Assembly (NCBI GenBank): GCA_006546595.1
Contig: VIAD01000001.1
Coordinates: forward strand, 151,258-215,257
Reading direction: 5' to 3'
DNA: 64,000 bases
From: Moraxellaceae bacterium AER2_44_116
Lineage (GTDB): Bacteria; Pseudomonadota; Gammaproteobacteria; Pseudomonadales; Moraxellaceae
Part shown: positions 8,530-17,450 of the stretch, in pieces
Layout: each line of letters begins with the position of its first letter
Numbering within the stretch: position 1 is the stretch's first letter
The notes under the pieces: model-generated
Databases searched by the model: none
What the model saw: the letters and a program-made list of their open reading frames with translations, nothing else
What the model was told of the DNA's origin: nothing
Translations under genes and position numbers: made by a program

Positions 8530-10965
8530 CTATACCAAAAATAATGGGTAGTTTTTGCGAACAGCTTCGGCGACATCAAGGTGTTGTTGCGTAATATTAA
8601 AATCTATCACTGTTTTAAAAGCAGGGATGATTTTTTCTTGGCAGGCTTCATCATACATAATTTCAGCATCCTCAATATCTGAATCATATGTAGGAATGTT
8701 TTCTATACCAACTTTATAAGCATTAGCTAGCTTTTCTAAACCTAATAATTGGAATGCCTGTAATACATTTTGCATCCCTTCTTCACCCCAACTACCAATT
8801 AATGACAAGCCATGAAAACTAAAAGCAGCAAAAAACTCAAAAATATCATGGACTGCCGCATATATTGGAGGATATTTTGCTAGTGCTTCTCGTTCTCGTA
8901 GCATTATACTTTCATCGTAGTCATCTTCATCTTCATCATCTTCATCATCTTCGTCATCTTCGTCATCTTCGTCATCTTCGTCGTATTCATTTTCTGAGTC
9001 ATTATTATTTTCTTGCCATGCTTCTTCATTATCATCTAGCATCTTACAAATAGCACTGTTTAAACCAAATCTTAGAAAGTTGATGAGTTGGTCATCATCT
9101 TTAATTAACCAAAATTTTAGCGTATCTTCGGCATCCCAATCTAATTTCCCCCATTGTTCCATATCCTCATCCATTACCTTATTTAGATACTTTTGAATGG
9201 TTTCTGGAATATCCTTAACTTCGGTTGTATACATGGTTGTCTCTACTTTATTTGTATCCCTGACCAAACGGACAGCAGCTTTTTCGTTTAAGGCGCGTGG
9301 CAAAAAAGCCATATCCGAAGTAATACGATGTTTTTTTGAACAAAATCGAGAGAAATTTACATCATGTTCTTCTGCTGTAACGTAAAAAAGTTTCATTATT
9401 TCTTTATATTCATCGCTATCGCAACTCATATTATAGCCATTCGCATATTGACGGGATAAAATATCGCCTAAAATAGGAGCCACTTTTTTATAATAATCAA
9501 AATCATGTAACTGCCTAACATTTGAAGTCCAATGGTAAATAAACACGTCTGTTATTAAATCGTATGAAGCAATTTTATTATTAGCAATGTGCATAATGTT
9601 TTGAGTAATCTCTACGGCTTGTAACTCTTCTTTTGTAGGTAAACGCCAGTGTTTATATTTTGGCTGTTTTAATAACTCAAGCACCTCTTGCCATGTCAGT
9701 AAATCAGCGACACCTGTTGGATTTTCATTACATACCTGTTCACCAATACAGCCAATTTGCCATATCAGTCCTGTGGACTTGTCATGCCATGCAGTTTTTA
9801 ATAACGCTAACTCCTCTTCTTGTTGAGGTGGAAGCATAGTCATTAAAAAAGCAGCTTTGTCTGTATCAATAGCATTTCTTTGCGCTAACAGTGTTTGATA
9901 TAACGCCATAAAGTTATTAGGGTCAATTTCTTGTTGTAAATAATTAACCAGCTTTGACCATTCAATAGTGTCTATGGCTCTTCCGAACCGAGGTTCAGAG
10001 AATGTTGTTATTAGTTCATCAAATCTAGGACTATTTGCTAACCGTGCTGCAATCAAAAGAAATGGAGCATAATGGCCATAATGTTTATTAATATTATAAA
10101 TATAGTCTCTAAAAAAAGCATACCTATCTTGGCTTAATAAATCATCAACAGCAGTGATATTATTTTCCATACACGCCAAAATACTGAACAGTTTTTTTTC
10201 AATTTCTTCAAAAAATATGCCAAGCCCTTCTTTAGTAGAGAAGTCTATCTCGTACTTTATCATTTCATTTCTTGAAAAACGAAAGTCTGAAGCTCCACTA
10301 TATAAATTAAAATTTTTATAAATGTCACTGACTGCATTAATGGTAATAAATGTCTGAAAATAAACCGATCGCTTGCTATAGTATGATTGGTAGTAAAACT
10401 GTACAACTTGATGGCCTAATTGAGTGTGTTTAATATACTCATGATTTTTTTTGTTTTTAATAAGAAACCCTTGTTTTGTCATTTTAACATGAATAATAGG
10501 GCTTAATTTTCTTTCAAAACCTTTAAGCGTGTCAGGTTCTAAATTAAGGCTGTTATAATCAACAATAGTATTCCATATTTTTTTGTTACTTTTGGGTAAT
10601 ATATTTTTAGGTGATATAAAAACAGTCGAAAGTGACTCATAAAAAACAATTAGTTTATTTTGCCAAGCAATTTCAACGACGTGCTGTAAAAAATACTCCC
10701 AATCCTCATCTGGCATTTCTAGAACATAGGCGGCCATAGTATCTATCGTTTTACTGATATTCTGGTAGCTCTCAAAGACTTCGCGTGTCTCAGCCATGCT
10801 TTTAGCGACGGTTTCTAATTTATTTAAAAAAGACTGTATTTTAAGATTTGTTTGAGACTCGGCTTTGTCTTCTAAAAGCATTGACATACTAGAGGCTTCT
10901 TCAAAACTCTTAGGCGTGCCATAAACATCCGCATCCCAAATAATCACATCATGACGATTAGCCAT
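8530..10965 (-). CDS. Large hypothetical protein with a DUF1566/Lcl_C-type segment and acidic repeat
   Basis: An 811-residue, AT-rich, apparently cytoplasmic protein with no signal peptide or membrane segment. A central stretch (about residues 385-450) reads TGLIWQIG...TWQEVLELLKQ...HWRLPTKEELQAVE. This is the recognisable DUF1566/Lcl_C pattern (TGL-x-W, TW-x-E, WRLP-T-x-x-EL) found in lectin-like or surface proteins. Near residues 660-685 there is a nearly pure Asp/Glu run encoded by a 9-base tandem repeat. The first 350 residues resemble the neighbouring gene at 11071-12168. An AAGGAG site lies before the ATG. Function unknown. Its base composition, lower in GC than its neighbours, suggests acquisition or relaxed constraint. 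Confidence 0.7.
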   Translation of the reverse strand: MANRHDVIIWDADVYGTPKSFEEASSMSMLLEDKAESQTNLKIQSFLNKLETVAKSMAETREVFESYQNISKTIDTMAAYVLEMPDEDWEYFLQHVVEIAWQNKLIVFYESLSTVFISPKNILPKSNKKIWNTIVDYNSLNLEPDTLKGFERKLSPIIHVKMTKQGFLIKNKKNHEYIKHTQLGHQVVQFYYQSYYSKRSVYFQTFITINAVSDIYKNFNLYSGASDFRFSRNEMIKYEIDFSTKEGLGIFFEEIEKKLFSILACMENNITAVDDLLSQDRYAFFRDYIYNINKHYGHYAPFLLIAARLANSPRFDELITTFSEPRFGRAIDTIEWSKLVNYLQQEIDPNNFMALYQTLLAQRNAIDTDKAAFLMTMLPPQQEEELALLKTAWHDKSTGLIWQIGCIGEQVCNENPTGVADLLTWQEVLELLKQPKYKHWRLPTKEELQAVEITQNIMHIANNKIASYDLITDVFIYHWTSNVRQLHDFDYYKKVAPILGDILSRQYANGYNMSCDSDEYKEIMKLFYVTAEEHDVNFSRFCSKKHRITSDMAFLPRALNEKAAVRLVRDTNKVETTMYTTEVKDIPETIQKYLNKVMDEDMEQWGKLDWDAEDTLKFWLIKDDDQLINFLRFGLNSAICKMLDDNEEAWQENNNDSENEYDEDDEDDEDDEDDEDDEDEDDYDESIMLREREALAKYPPIYAAVHDIFEFFAAFSFHGLSLIGSWGEEGMQNVLQAFQLLGLEKLANAYKVGIENIPTYDSDIEDAEIMYDEACQEKIIPAFKTVIDFNITQQHLDVAEAVRKNYPLFLV
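8920..8985. repeat. 9-base tandem repeat encoding an Asp/Glu run
   Basis: Units of TCATCTTCG (or TCATCTTCA) repeat about seven times and encode Asp-Glu-Asp triplets on the minus strand. Nine-base units preserve the frame, so slippage would change the length of the acidic linker without breaking the gene. Confidence 0.92.
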
Positions 10966-11020
10966 TATTATTTTCTCCTTAATTTATAAATCTGATAATG
11001 ATTAAAGCATTCTACGGGCT

Positions 11021-11079
11021 GATGCTATACCAAAAATAATAGGTAGTTTTTGCGAACAGCTTCGGCGACATCAAGGTAT
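11021..11079 (-). pseudogene. C-terminal scar of a paralogue of the 8530-10965 gene
   Basis: About 59 bases are nearly identical (two mismatches) to 8526-8584, the last codons and stop of the upstream-family gene. Read in its own frame it still encodes YLDVAEAVRKNYLLFLV followed by TAG (11025-11027). It is out of frame with the gene at 11071, which stops on entering it. This is the remnant of a lost C-terminal domain. Confidence 0.88.
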
Positions 11080-12168
11080 TTTTAAAAACGTTGTAGAATC
11101 TTCTTGATTTAAGTATTGAACTAACTCATCCCATATTTTCATTGTATATACCGAACTGCTGTTATAGGATTTTAAATCAACACTTAGCTTTTCATAATAA
11201 GGATTATCTGCTAGTTTAGCTACAGTTAAGCAAACAAAGCTATTTATATGACGATCTTGATTTTTCAAAGCCCCATTTTCTAAAACGCCATTAAGAAATT
11301 TGTCAAAGTCATAAATGTTTTGTGTGTGGTTACATATTGTATTAATAATTTTATCTTCAATTAAATAAATGGCTTGTTTGTGGTCTTCGGCATTTTTAAT
11401 GTTCTTATAGACTCCTAATTGCATGTCTTTCAAGAAGGTAAGCATGTCGTAGATGACTAATCCTGTACGCCCTGAATTAGGAAGTATTTTCTTGATTATC
11501 AAATCAACTGCATCAAAATTAAACTCAAGACTGATAGAAATTAAAAATTCACCATATCTATAACCATAACCAAAGTAAATCATTTGAAACCCATTATCAA
11601 TATTTCTTTTATAAAATGGAGGTTGATCACGAATGTCATTTGGCAAAAAAGTAAAATTATTCTTTAATAAAATAGCCTCTATAATTGGATGGGTAGCTTT
11701 TTTAAATTCAGATATCGTTCTTGCAAATACAGGATGATCTTGTAAATAATGGTTTTTAAAACTTGTCCAGAATCTTTTTTTATCTTTTGGGAAAATAACA
11801 CCTTTTGCCACAAACGCAATTAATAACTCATTTAAAAATAATCCCAAACCACATTTTTGAGCAATATCAACAGCCTTAATGAGTATTTTTTGCCATTTTT
11901 CATAAGGTAAATCAATAACCAACACCGCTCTATTATAATCTTGATAGTGTTGGGTGAAATCTTCCCAGCTACCTAAAAAAACGGGGTCTTCAATATCTTG
12001 TTTATTATTATCTACATAATCATGAAACTCTTGAATAAATGTTCTCATAGCAGGTGTCATTTCTGCTTTTTTATGACGCAAACTTGCCATTTTGCTGACA
12101 ACGTGTTCTAAATCTTTAGCATCACCATCACGTTGGAGATCCCATAATTCTAATGTACCGTTGTGCAT
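11071..12168 (-). CDS. Truncated paralogue of the 811-residue hypothetical protein
   Basis: 365 residues that parallel the N-terminal part of the neighbouring protein. Compare VCLTVAKLADNPYYEKL...WDELVQYLNQED...FL here with LIAARLANSPRFDEL...WSKLVNYLQQEIDPNNF there. Similarity stops at FLKIP, where the frame runs into a 59-base scar of the family C-terminus. No DUF1566 segment or acidic tract remains, so this looks like a gene that lost about 440 codons by internal deletion. An AAGGATG site precedes the ATG, so the N-terminal half may still be made. Function unknown. Confidence 0.65.
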   Translation of the reverse strand: MHNGTLELWDLQRDGDAKDLEHVVSKMASLRHKKAEMTPAMRTFIQEFHDYVDNNKQDIEDPVFLGSWEDFTQHYQDYNRAVLVIDLPYEKWQKILIKAVDIAQKCGLGLFLNELLIAFVAKGVIFPKDKKRFWTSFKNHYLQDHPVFARTISEFKKATHPIIEAILLKNNFTFLPNDIRDQPPFYKRNIDNGFQMIYFGYGYRYGEFLISISLEFNFDAVDLIIKKILPNSGRTGLVIYDMLTFLKDMQLGVYKNIKNAEDHKQAIYLIEDKIINTICNHTQNIYDFDKFLNGVLENGALKNQDRHINSFVCLTVAKLADNPYYEKLSVDLKSYNSSSVYTMKIWDELVQYLNQEDSTTFLKIP

Positions 12169-12393
12169 TTTTTCATCCTTAGTTTTGTTGGGTAGTCTAA
12201 CCTGCGCTGTGCGTCCCTAAAATACGTATTTTTCATTTCATGATGGCGTTAGAAGCGAAATATATACCATAAGTTTGGTGGGCTCTATCGCATAGTCTTA
12301 AACGCTTAAAAAATTCTCATCCAAAATCGCGTTGTTTGTTGGACGATATGCAGGTATCTTCTGCTAAAGATACTTTCATGAGTGCAAATAACG

Positions 12394-13428
12394 ATGAAAA
12401 CCGCCATCACCCAATTATTCAACCTTCAATATCCCATTATTTTGACGGGTATGAGCTGGATTTCTACGCCAGAATTAGTCGCTGCCGTCAGTAATGCCGG
12501 TGGTTTAGGTATTTTAGCGTTAGGGCCATTATCCGCAGAGCAAACCCGCGCAGCCATTTTACGGGTTCGGGAATTAACCGATAAACCCTTTGGCGTGAAC
12601 TGTGCGTTGCTCATGCCAACAGCGAAAGAAACGGCAGAGGTGGCCTTAGAGTTACAGGTTCCTGTGATTAATTTTTCCTTGGGCAAGGGTGATTGGCTGA
12701 TTAAACGCTGTCATGCTTACGGCGGTAAAGTGATTGCAACCGTTACAACGGCCAAACATGCCTTAGCTGCCCAACAGCAAGGTGCTGATGCAGTCATGGT
12801 GACAGGTCACGAAGCGGCGGCTCATGGCGGCGAAGTTACCTCATTAGTGCTTATTCCTGCGGTAGTGGATGCGGTGAGCATTCCTGTAATTGCGTGTGGT
12901 GGTTTTGCCGATCAACGTGGTGTTTTAGCCGCATTGGCTTTGGGAGCAGAAGCGGTGGCGATGGGGTCGCGTTTTGCCACGGTCAAAGAAAGCCCATTAC
13001 ACGATAACATTAAACAAAATGTCATTGCTAAAGACCAACACGACACAATTTTCTCACCGCATTTCGATGGTTTACCTGCGCGTTATATGAAAACGCCACT
13101 CGCTCATCAGTTGACACGTAAGCCAGTTAATTTCTTTGTTGCAGCATGGCAAGCTCTATTTGCCGCAATAGCCCTAAAACTGCCTGTTTGGAAGGTGATG
13201 GCGGGTTTGTTAGTTGAGCCGCAGAAAATACGGCTATTAGCGAGTTTTGGCGCAGCGACACCCCGATTGAAAGCAGCAACCGAACAGGGTGATTTAGAAC
13301 GGGGTATGCAGTTTATTGGCCAGTCACAAGGTTTAATCCATGATGTCTGTAGTGCGGAAGAAATGATGCAGCGGTTAATGCAGGGTTTAGAGGTTAAATG
13401 GCAAGCTGTGGCAGAAAAAATTCAATAA
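12394..13428 (+). CDS. NAD(P)H-dependent flavin oxidoreductase / nitronate monooxygenase family
   Basis: TIM-barrel flavoprotein of the 2-nitropropane dioxygenase family, about 344 residues. The N-terminus MKTAITQLFNLQYPIILTGM, the AAVSNAGGLGILA loop, VMVTGHEAAAHGG (catalytic-histidine region) and IPVIACGGFADQRGVLAALALGAEAVAMGSRF (phosphate-binding) are all typical. Such enzymes oxidise nitronates or, in related subfamilies, reduce enones or quinones; the exact substrate cannot be told. A GTG at 12382 gives a four-residue extension, but the ATG at 12394 matches the family start. It is monocistronic, with a terminator directly after. Confidence 0.85.
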   Translation: MKTAITQLFNLQYPIILTGMSWISTPELVAAVSNAGGLGILALGPLSAEQTRAAILRVRELTDKPFGVNCALLMPTAKETAEVALELQVPVINFSLGKGDWLIKRCHAYGGKVIATVTTAKHALAAQQQGADAVMVTGHEAAAHGGEVTSLVLIPAVVDAVSIPVIACGGFADQRGVLAALALGAEAVAMGSRFATVKESPLHDNIKQNVIAKDQHDTIFSPHFDGLPARYMKTPLAHQLTRKPVNFFVAAWQALFAAIALKLPVWKVMAGLLVEPQKIRLLASFGAATPRLKAATEQGDLERGMQFIGQSQGLIHDVCSAEEMMQRLMQGLEVKWQAVAEKIQ

Positions 13429-13460
13429 AAAAAGGAGCAAACATCTTGCTCCTTTTTTAT
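13428..13460. terminator. Bidirectional terminator between the oxidoreductase and rlpA
   Basis: An AAAAAAAGGAGCAA / TTGCTCCTTTTTT palindrome with a short loop lies between two convergent genes, with T-runs on both strands. Confidence 0.9.
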
Positions 13461-13477
13461 GGAACTGTCTCAAATGA

Positions 13478-14383
13478 TTATCTTTTGACAATAATCAGAT
13501 TGCCTGAAGACAGTTGTGCCAAATAACTACGTGCATTTTCGGCACTAGCGGCATCACTAAATGGGCCAACTTGTACTTTATGTACCGAATTTGGGCTCGT
13601 CGCTTCGCTGATTTCAATGGGCATCGGTGTAATTCCTGCGAGTTTACTTTGTAAACTCACTGCATTATCTCTCGCACTAAATGCACCAACTTGGACAAAG
13701 AACAGCGCAGTATTATCAATAGCAGGTGTGGCAGCAGGTTGTGTATTCTGTGCAATAGCGGTTTTACCCACTGCATCGACGACTTCAATACTGATTTTAG
13801 CGGTGCCTTTACCTAACATATCAAGTTTTGCGGCGGCTGCCCACGAGACATCCATGACACGACTCGCATGAAAAGGGCCTCGGTCATTGACTTTAACAAT
13901 CACACTTTTACCGTTTTCTTGGTTGGTTACACGCGCATAACACGGAATCGGTAAGTTTTTGTGTGCCGCAGTCATTTGAAACATATCAAAGCGTTCGCCA
14001 CTGGATGTGCGTTGTCCTTGAAATTTTTTGCCGTACCAAGAGGCAGTGCCTGTTTGTTTGAAATGTTTCGATTTGGCGAGAACGGTGTATGTTTGTCCTA
14101 AGACGCGGTAAGTTTTAGCATTGCCATATTTGCTGACTGGTTCGTCAATAGGCGTGGCATCGGGTAACTGCGAAATTTGTTCGGTGGTAAACGGTACGTC
14201 AGGTGCAGAGTCCACGGTGGGGAGCTCTTGCGAAAAATACGTAATGGTGTCGATAGCATCAACGGATGAATTAACAGGCGAAGCAGAGGCATACGCAGTT
14301 AATGAAATTTGCATCGAGGCTGTAAGCAATGCGCTCACAAAAACAGCACTCTTGATGCGCGAATATAAATTTTTCGATGTCAT
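13478..14383 (-). CDS. rlpA: RlpA, septal-ring lytic transglycosylase with SPOR domain
   Basis: A 301-residue exported protein. A signal sequence (residues 1-33, no lipobox cysteine, so probably cleaved by signal peptidase I) precedes a double-psi beta-barrel (about 107-205). The barrel shows GTASWYGKKFQGQRTSSGERFDM and KVNDRGPFHASRVMD, the latter holding the conserved active-site Asp-Arg region. A SPOR domain (FFVQVGAFSARDNAVSLQSKL to the end, about 228-301) binds denuded glycan strands at the septum. It sits at the end of the mrdA-rodA-mltB cluster, the usual place in Pseudomonas-type genomes, but separated from mltB by a PEBP gene. Confidence 0.93.
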   Translation of the reverse strand: MTSKNLYSRIKSAVFVSALLTASMQISLTAYASASPVNSSVDAIDTITYFSQELPTVDSAPDVPFTTEQISQLPDATPIDEPVSKYGNAKTYRVLGQTYTVLAKSKHFKQTGTASWYGKKFQGQRTSSGERFDMFQMTAAHKNLPIPCYARVTNQENGKSVIVKVNDRGPFHASRVMDVSWAAAAKLDMLGKGTAKISIEVVDAVGKTAIAQNTQPAATPAIDNTALFFVQVGAFSARDNAVSLQSKLAGITPMPIEISEATSPNSVHKVQVGPFSDAASAENARSYLAQLSSGNLIIVKR

Positions 14384-14576
14384 CGGTAAACACTCCTAGA
14401 CATGATTAATCGAATTTGCCCAAGGTTTTTTTATTATTTAGTGGGCGGCGTAACGGAATGCTAACCGTTTTTTGAACGATTGTCTAAATTTTTGACGACC
14501 ATTCATCGAATTTAATGCTTAAAACATGCCAAAAGTGCAAGTAAATGTTTCAAAAGAGCCTAATTTGTAGGCAAAT

Positions 14577-14603
14577 AGACGGCTTTAACAATAAAAACCG
14601 TCT
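14577..14603 (-). terminator. Possible terminator after the PEBP gene
   Basis: On the minus strand AGACGGTTT...AAAGCCGTCT forms an imperfect stem about 30 bases after the stop of the PEBP gene. The T-run is weak. Confidence 0.5.
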
Positions 14604-14631
14604 TTATCAGCCTGCTTAAAAAGTGTGATTT

Positions 14632-15186
14632 TTAGCGGCCATATTTAGCCGTAAAACTGGCTTTTGCAATGCGATGAGAATGAAGCATATAACCAATCAT
14701 TGCGGCACTGGCATCGGCAGGGAGTTCAATTTTTTCGGTGTTAAGTGCATGAATGGTAAAGATGTAACGATGAGGCTTGTCGCCTTTGGGTGGGCAAGCT
14801 CCACCAAAGCTATGACTACCAAAGTCAGTACGTCCTTGAATTGCCCCCGCAGGTAATAACGTGCTTGCTTCAGTGCCTACACCTGCATCTAAACCCGTAC
14901 TTTGGCTAGAAATATTGTAAACAAGCCAGTGCCACCAGCCAGAACCCGTTGGTGCATCGGGGTCATAGACGGTTACCGCGAAACTTTTGGTGTTTTTTGG
15001 TGCGTTTTTCCATGTTAAGGCGGGTGAGATATTTGTGCCTGTACAACCAAAACCATTAAAAACCTGTTTTTCGGTGAGTGTGCTATTAGCGCGAATGTCG
15101 GGGCTGCTGAGAGTTAAGCTTTGTGCATAACTAAAACTGCTATAGCTTAGGCAACTAGCGAGTAAAAAACGCATCAATAATGACAT
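14632..15186 (-). CDS. YbhB/YbcL family (PEBP, Raf-kinase-inhibitor-like) exported protein
   Basis: A 184-residue phosphatidylethanolamine-binding-protein fold with an N-terminal signal peptide (residues 1-22, ending SYAQS), so periplasmic. Family hallmarks are visible: NGFGCTGTNISPALTWKNAPKNTKSFAVTVYDPDAPTGSGWWHWLVYNI (the DPDAP ligand-pocket motif) and GGACPPKGDKPHRYIFTIHAL. The physiological ligand of bacterial members is unknown. It lies 29 bases after mltB on the same strand and is likely in the same transcript. Confidence 0.93.
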   Translation of the reverse strand: MSLLMRFLLASCLSYSSFSYAQSLTLSSPDIRANSTLTEKQVFNGFGCTGTNISPALTWKNAPKNTKSFAVTVYDPDAPTGSGWWHWLVYNISSQSTGLDAGVGTEASTLLPAGAIQGRTDFGSHSFGGACPPKGDKPHRYIFTIHALNTEKIELPADASAAMIGYMLHSHRIAKASFTAKYGR

Positions 15187-15215
15187 GATGAACTCCGTGA
15201 TGTGGGTTAATAAAC

Positions 15216-16286
15216 TTATGTTGCTGGTGTAACGGGCGTTTCGTTGGGAACAGTAACAGGTGTTGTGACCGTCGGTTCAACAACCTCTGGCGGATTGTTT
15301 AATTGGCTATGTGCTTCTTTTAAGGCTTGGCTTAATTGAAAAACCGCCATTGCATATAAAGTGCTGCGGTTATACGTGGTAATGACATAAAAATTATTAA
15401 ACGCTAACCAAAACTCTGCACCATTGTCACCTTGTAAGCGTAACGCAGATACAGGCGTTTTCGCTGTAAACGAACCTTCTTTCACATCCAACCCTTTGCT
15501 TTTTACTTCTGCTAAGGTGCTGACGGTTTTCAAGTCTTTGCTATTAATAGCTTCATCATAGTTATCAGCGATAATTTGGGCGCGTATGGCAACAGCTTCA
15601 TTACTTTTCCAACCGTTACTTTTAAAGTAATTAGCCACTGAACCAATGGCATCAACAGGATTATTGAGTAAGTCAATTTTGTTGTCGCCATCAAAATCAA
15701 TCGCTAAGTTGCGCCAACTTGACGGCATAAATTGCGGATAACCCATCGCACCTGCATACGAGCCATAAACATCTAAAGGATTTAATCCTTGTTCTTTACT
15801 TAAGATCAGAAAGGATTTGAGTTCTTGCCGAAAAAAAGTGCTACGGCGTGGAAAGTCAAAGGCTAAACTCGCTAAGGTATCAACCACACGAAAACTGCCT
15901 TTATTACCACCGTATTTTGTTTCAACGCCAATAATCGCTATGATTATTTCAGGGGGCACGCCATATTGCGCTTCGGCTTTGTTGAGAGCTTCTTGGTGTT
16001 TATCCCAAAAATCCAGACCTTTATTAATCCGATCATTGCTTAAAAATTGAGGGCGATAATCTTTCCATTCTTTGGTACTTTCGGCAGGGCGCATCATAGC
16101 TTCTAATGCTTTGTTTTGTCGTTTGACCTCAGCAAAAATCCCTGCTAATTCACCATGAGGATAAATCGTTTCTTTCTCCAAACTTGTGATTAACGCTTGT
16201 AGCTCCTCATAGTTTTCAAAGTCACCTGCATGGGAATGGCTAACGGGTAAGCATGTTATCAATGAGCAAAATAAAGCCTTTAACAT
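15216..16286 (-). CDS. mltB: MltB, membrane-bound-type lytic murein transglycosylase B
   Basis: Cleaves the MurNAc-GlcNAc bond of peptidoglycan with 1,6-anhydro product formation. The protein has 356 residues: a signal peptide (1-20, ending SHSHA, no lipobox), the SLT2 catalytic domain with the general-acid glutamate E122 in IIGVETKYGGNKGSFRVVDTL, and the SYAGAMGYPQFMPSSW segment. The C-terminus is a Pro/Thr/Val-rich tail (PPEVVEPTVTTPVTV), unusual for MltB. It is 13 bases after rodA, consistent with one elongation operon. Confidence 0.95.
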   Translation of the reverse strand: MLKALFCSLITCLPVSHSHAGDFENYEELQALITSLEKETIYPHGELAGIFAEVKRQNKALEAMMRPAESTKEWKDYRPQFLSNDRINKGLDFWDKHQEALNKAEAQYGVPPEIIIAIIGVETKYGGNKGSFRVVDTLASLAFDFPRRSTFFRQELKSFLILSKEQGLNPLDVYGSYAGAMGYPQFMPSSWRNLAIDFDGDNKIDLLNNPVDAIGSVANYFKSNGWKSNEAVAIRAQIIADNYDEAINSKDLKTVSTLAEVKSKGLDVKEGSFTAKTPVSALRLQGDNGAEFWLAFNNFYVITTYNRSTLYAMAVFQLSQALKEAHSQLNNPPEVVEPTVTTPVTVPNETPVTPAT

Positions 16287-16298
16287 GATGGTATTGTC

Positions 16299-17450
16299 CT
16301 AAAGTAGCAATTTTTTATGGGTATGAATTGACATCAGGATGCCGAATCCCGACATTAAGGTAATCATGGCTGTTCCACCATAACTAATAAAAGGCAACGG
16401 CACACCAACGACGGGCAATATACCACTCACCATTCCCGCGTTAACAAAGACATAGACAAAAAATGATAAGGTAATTGCACCTGCCAAGAGGCGGCTATAC
16501 GAATCATTAGCTGTGCTTGCTATATATAAGCAGCGAAAAATAATCGCACCATATAACAACAGCAAAACGATAATGCCAATTAAGCCAAACTCCTCGGAAT
16601 AAGTCGCAATAATAAAATCAGTATGACCTTCAGGCAAAAATTCAAGATGTGCTTGCGATCCATTGAGCCAACCTTTGCCCCAAAATCCGCCTGACCCAAT
16701 CGCAGTTTTTGATTGAATAATATTCCACCCTGTCCCTAAAGGGTCGGCTTCGGGGTTGATTAGGGTAATTAAGCGTTGTTTTTGATAGTCATGAAGAAAG
16801 TGCCACGCTAAAGGGGCAATAGCTGTGACGCCTGTGAGACACAAACCCAAAAACCACCACGGCAATCCCGCCATAAACAACACAAAAAAACCACTGGCGG
16901 TGACTAATAAGGCTGTTCCCAAGTCTGGCTGACGTGCAATTAATGCGGCAGGAAGAGCAATAATGGCAAATGCACCGATAATCACCTTGAACGAGGGTGG
17001 TAAGACGCGTTGCGCTAAAAACCATGCCATCATCATTGGCATAGCTAGCTTCATAAATTCAGAGGGCTGAAAGCGGGTGACGTGGGGAATGGTTAACCAC
17101 CGCCTTGCCCCCATCGCGACTGTACCAAATAACGCGACCATAATTAACAAACCCAAGACGGCAAGGTATAACCAAGGGGAAAGTCCTTGATAAAAGCGCG
17201 GAGGAATTTGGGCGAGAAACAATAGAACACTTAAACCGAGAAAGAAACTCATGGTTTGTTTGATGACTAAATCAATATTTAATCCTGAGGCACTATACAG
17301 TTGAATAATACCCAGTAGTGAGGCTAAACACAGCAACGTTAGCAGTGGCAAATCAATATGTAATTTTAACCAGATGTTTTTTCTCAGGGGTTGCTCCATC
17401 GGGTTATCAGGAGCGCGACGTAAAAATTGGTATTGTTGACGTTTATTCAT
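16299..17450 (-). CDS. rodA: RodA, SEDS peptidoglycan polymerase
   Basis: Integral membrane glycosyltransferase (383 residues, about ten membrane segments) that polymerises lipid II during cell elongation. The N-terminal HIDLPLLTLLCLASLLGIIQLYSASG, the central RQPDLGTALLV loop with its functional aspartate, and the C-terminal GILPVVGVPLPFISYGGTAMI are the SEDS signatures. The first four bases overlap the end of mrdA, its cognate transpeptidase. Confidence 0.96.
   Translation of the reverse strand: MNKRQQYQFLRRAPDNPMEQPLRKNIWLKLHIDLPLLTLLCLASLLGIIQLYSASGLNIDLVIKQTMSFFLGLSVLLFLAQIPPRFYQGLSPWLYLAVLGLLIMVALFGTVAMGARRWLTIPHVTRFQPSEFMKLAMPMMMAWFLAQRVLPPSFKVIIGAFAIIALPAALIARQPDLGTALLVTASGFFVLFMAGLPWWFLGLCLTGVTAIAPLAWHFLHDYQKQRLITLINPEADPLGTGWNIIQSKTAIGSGGFWGKGWLNGSQAHLEFLPEGHTDFIIATYSEEFGLIGIIVLLLLYGAIIFRCLYIASTANDSYSRLLAGAITLSFFVYVFVNAGMVSGILPVVGVPLPFISYGGTAMITLMSGFGILMSIHTHKKLLL

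Noticed and set aside
8920..8985. Short regular repeats that could suggest a CRISPR array
   Set aside because: Nine-base in-frame coding units without spacers; no cas genes nearby.
15955..15975. GGGCACGCC...TTGC resembling a sigma-54 promoter
   Set aside because: Inside mltB and the spacing between GG and GC is one base too long.
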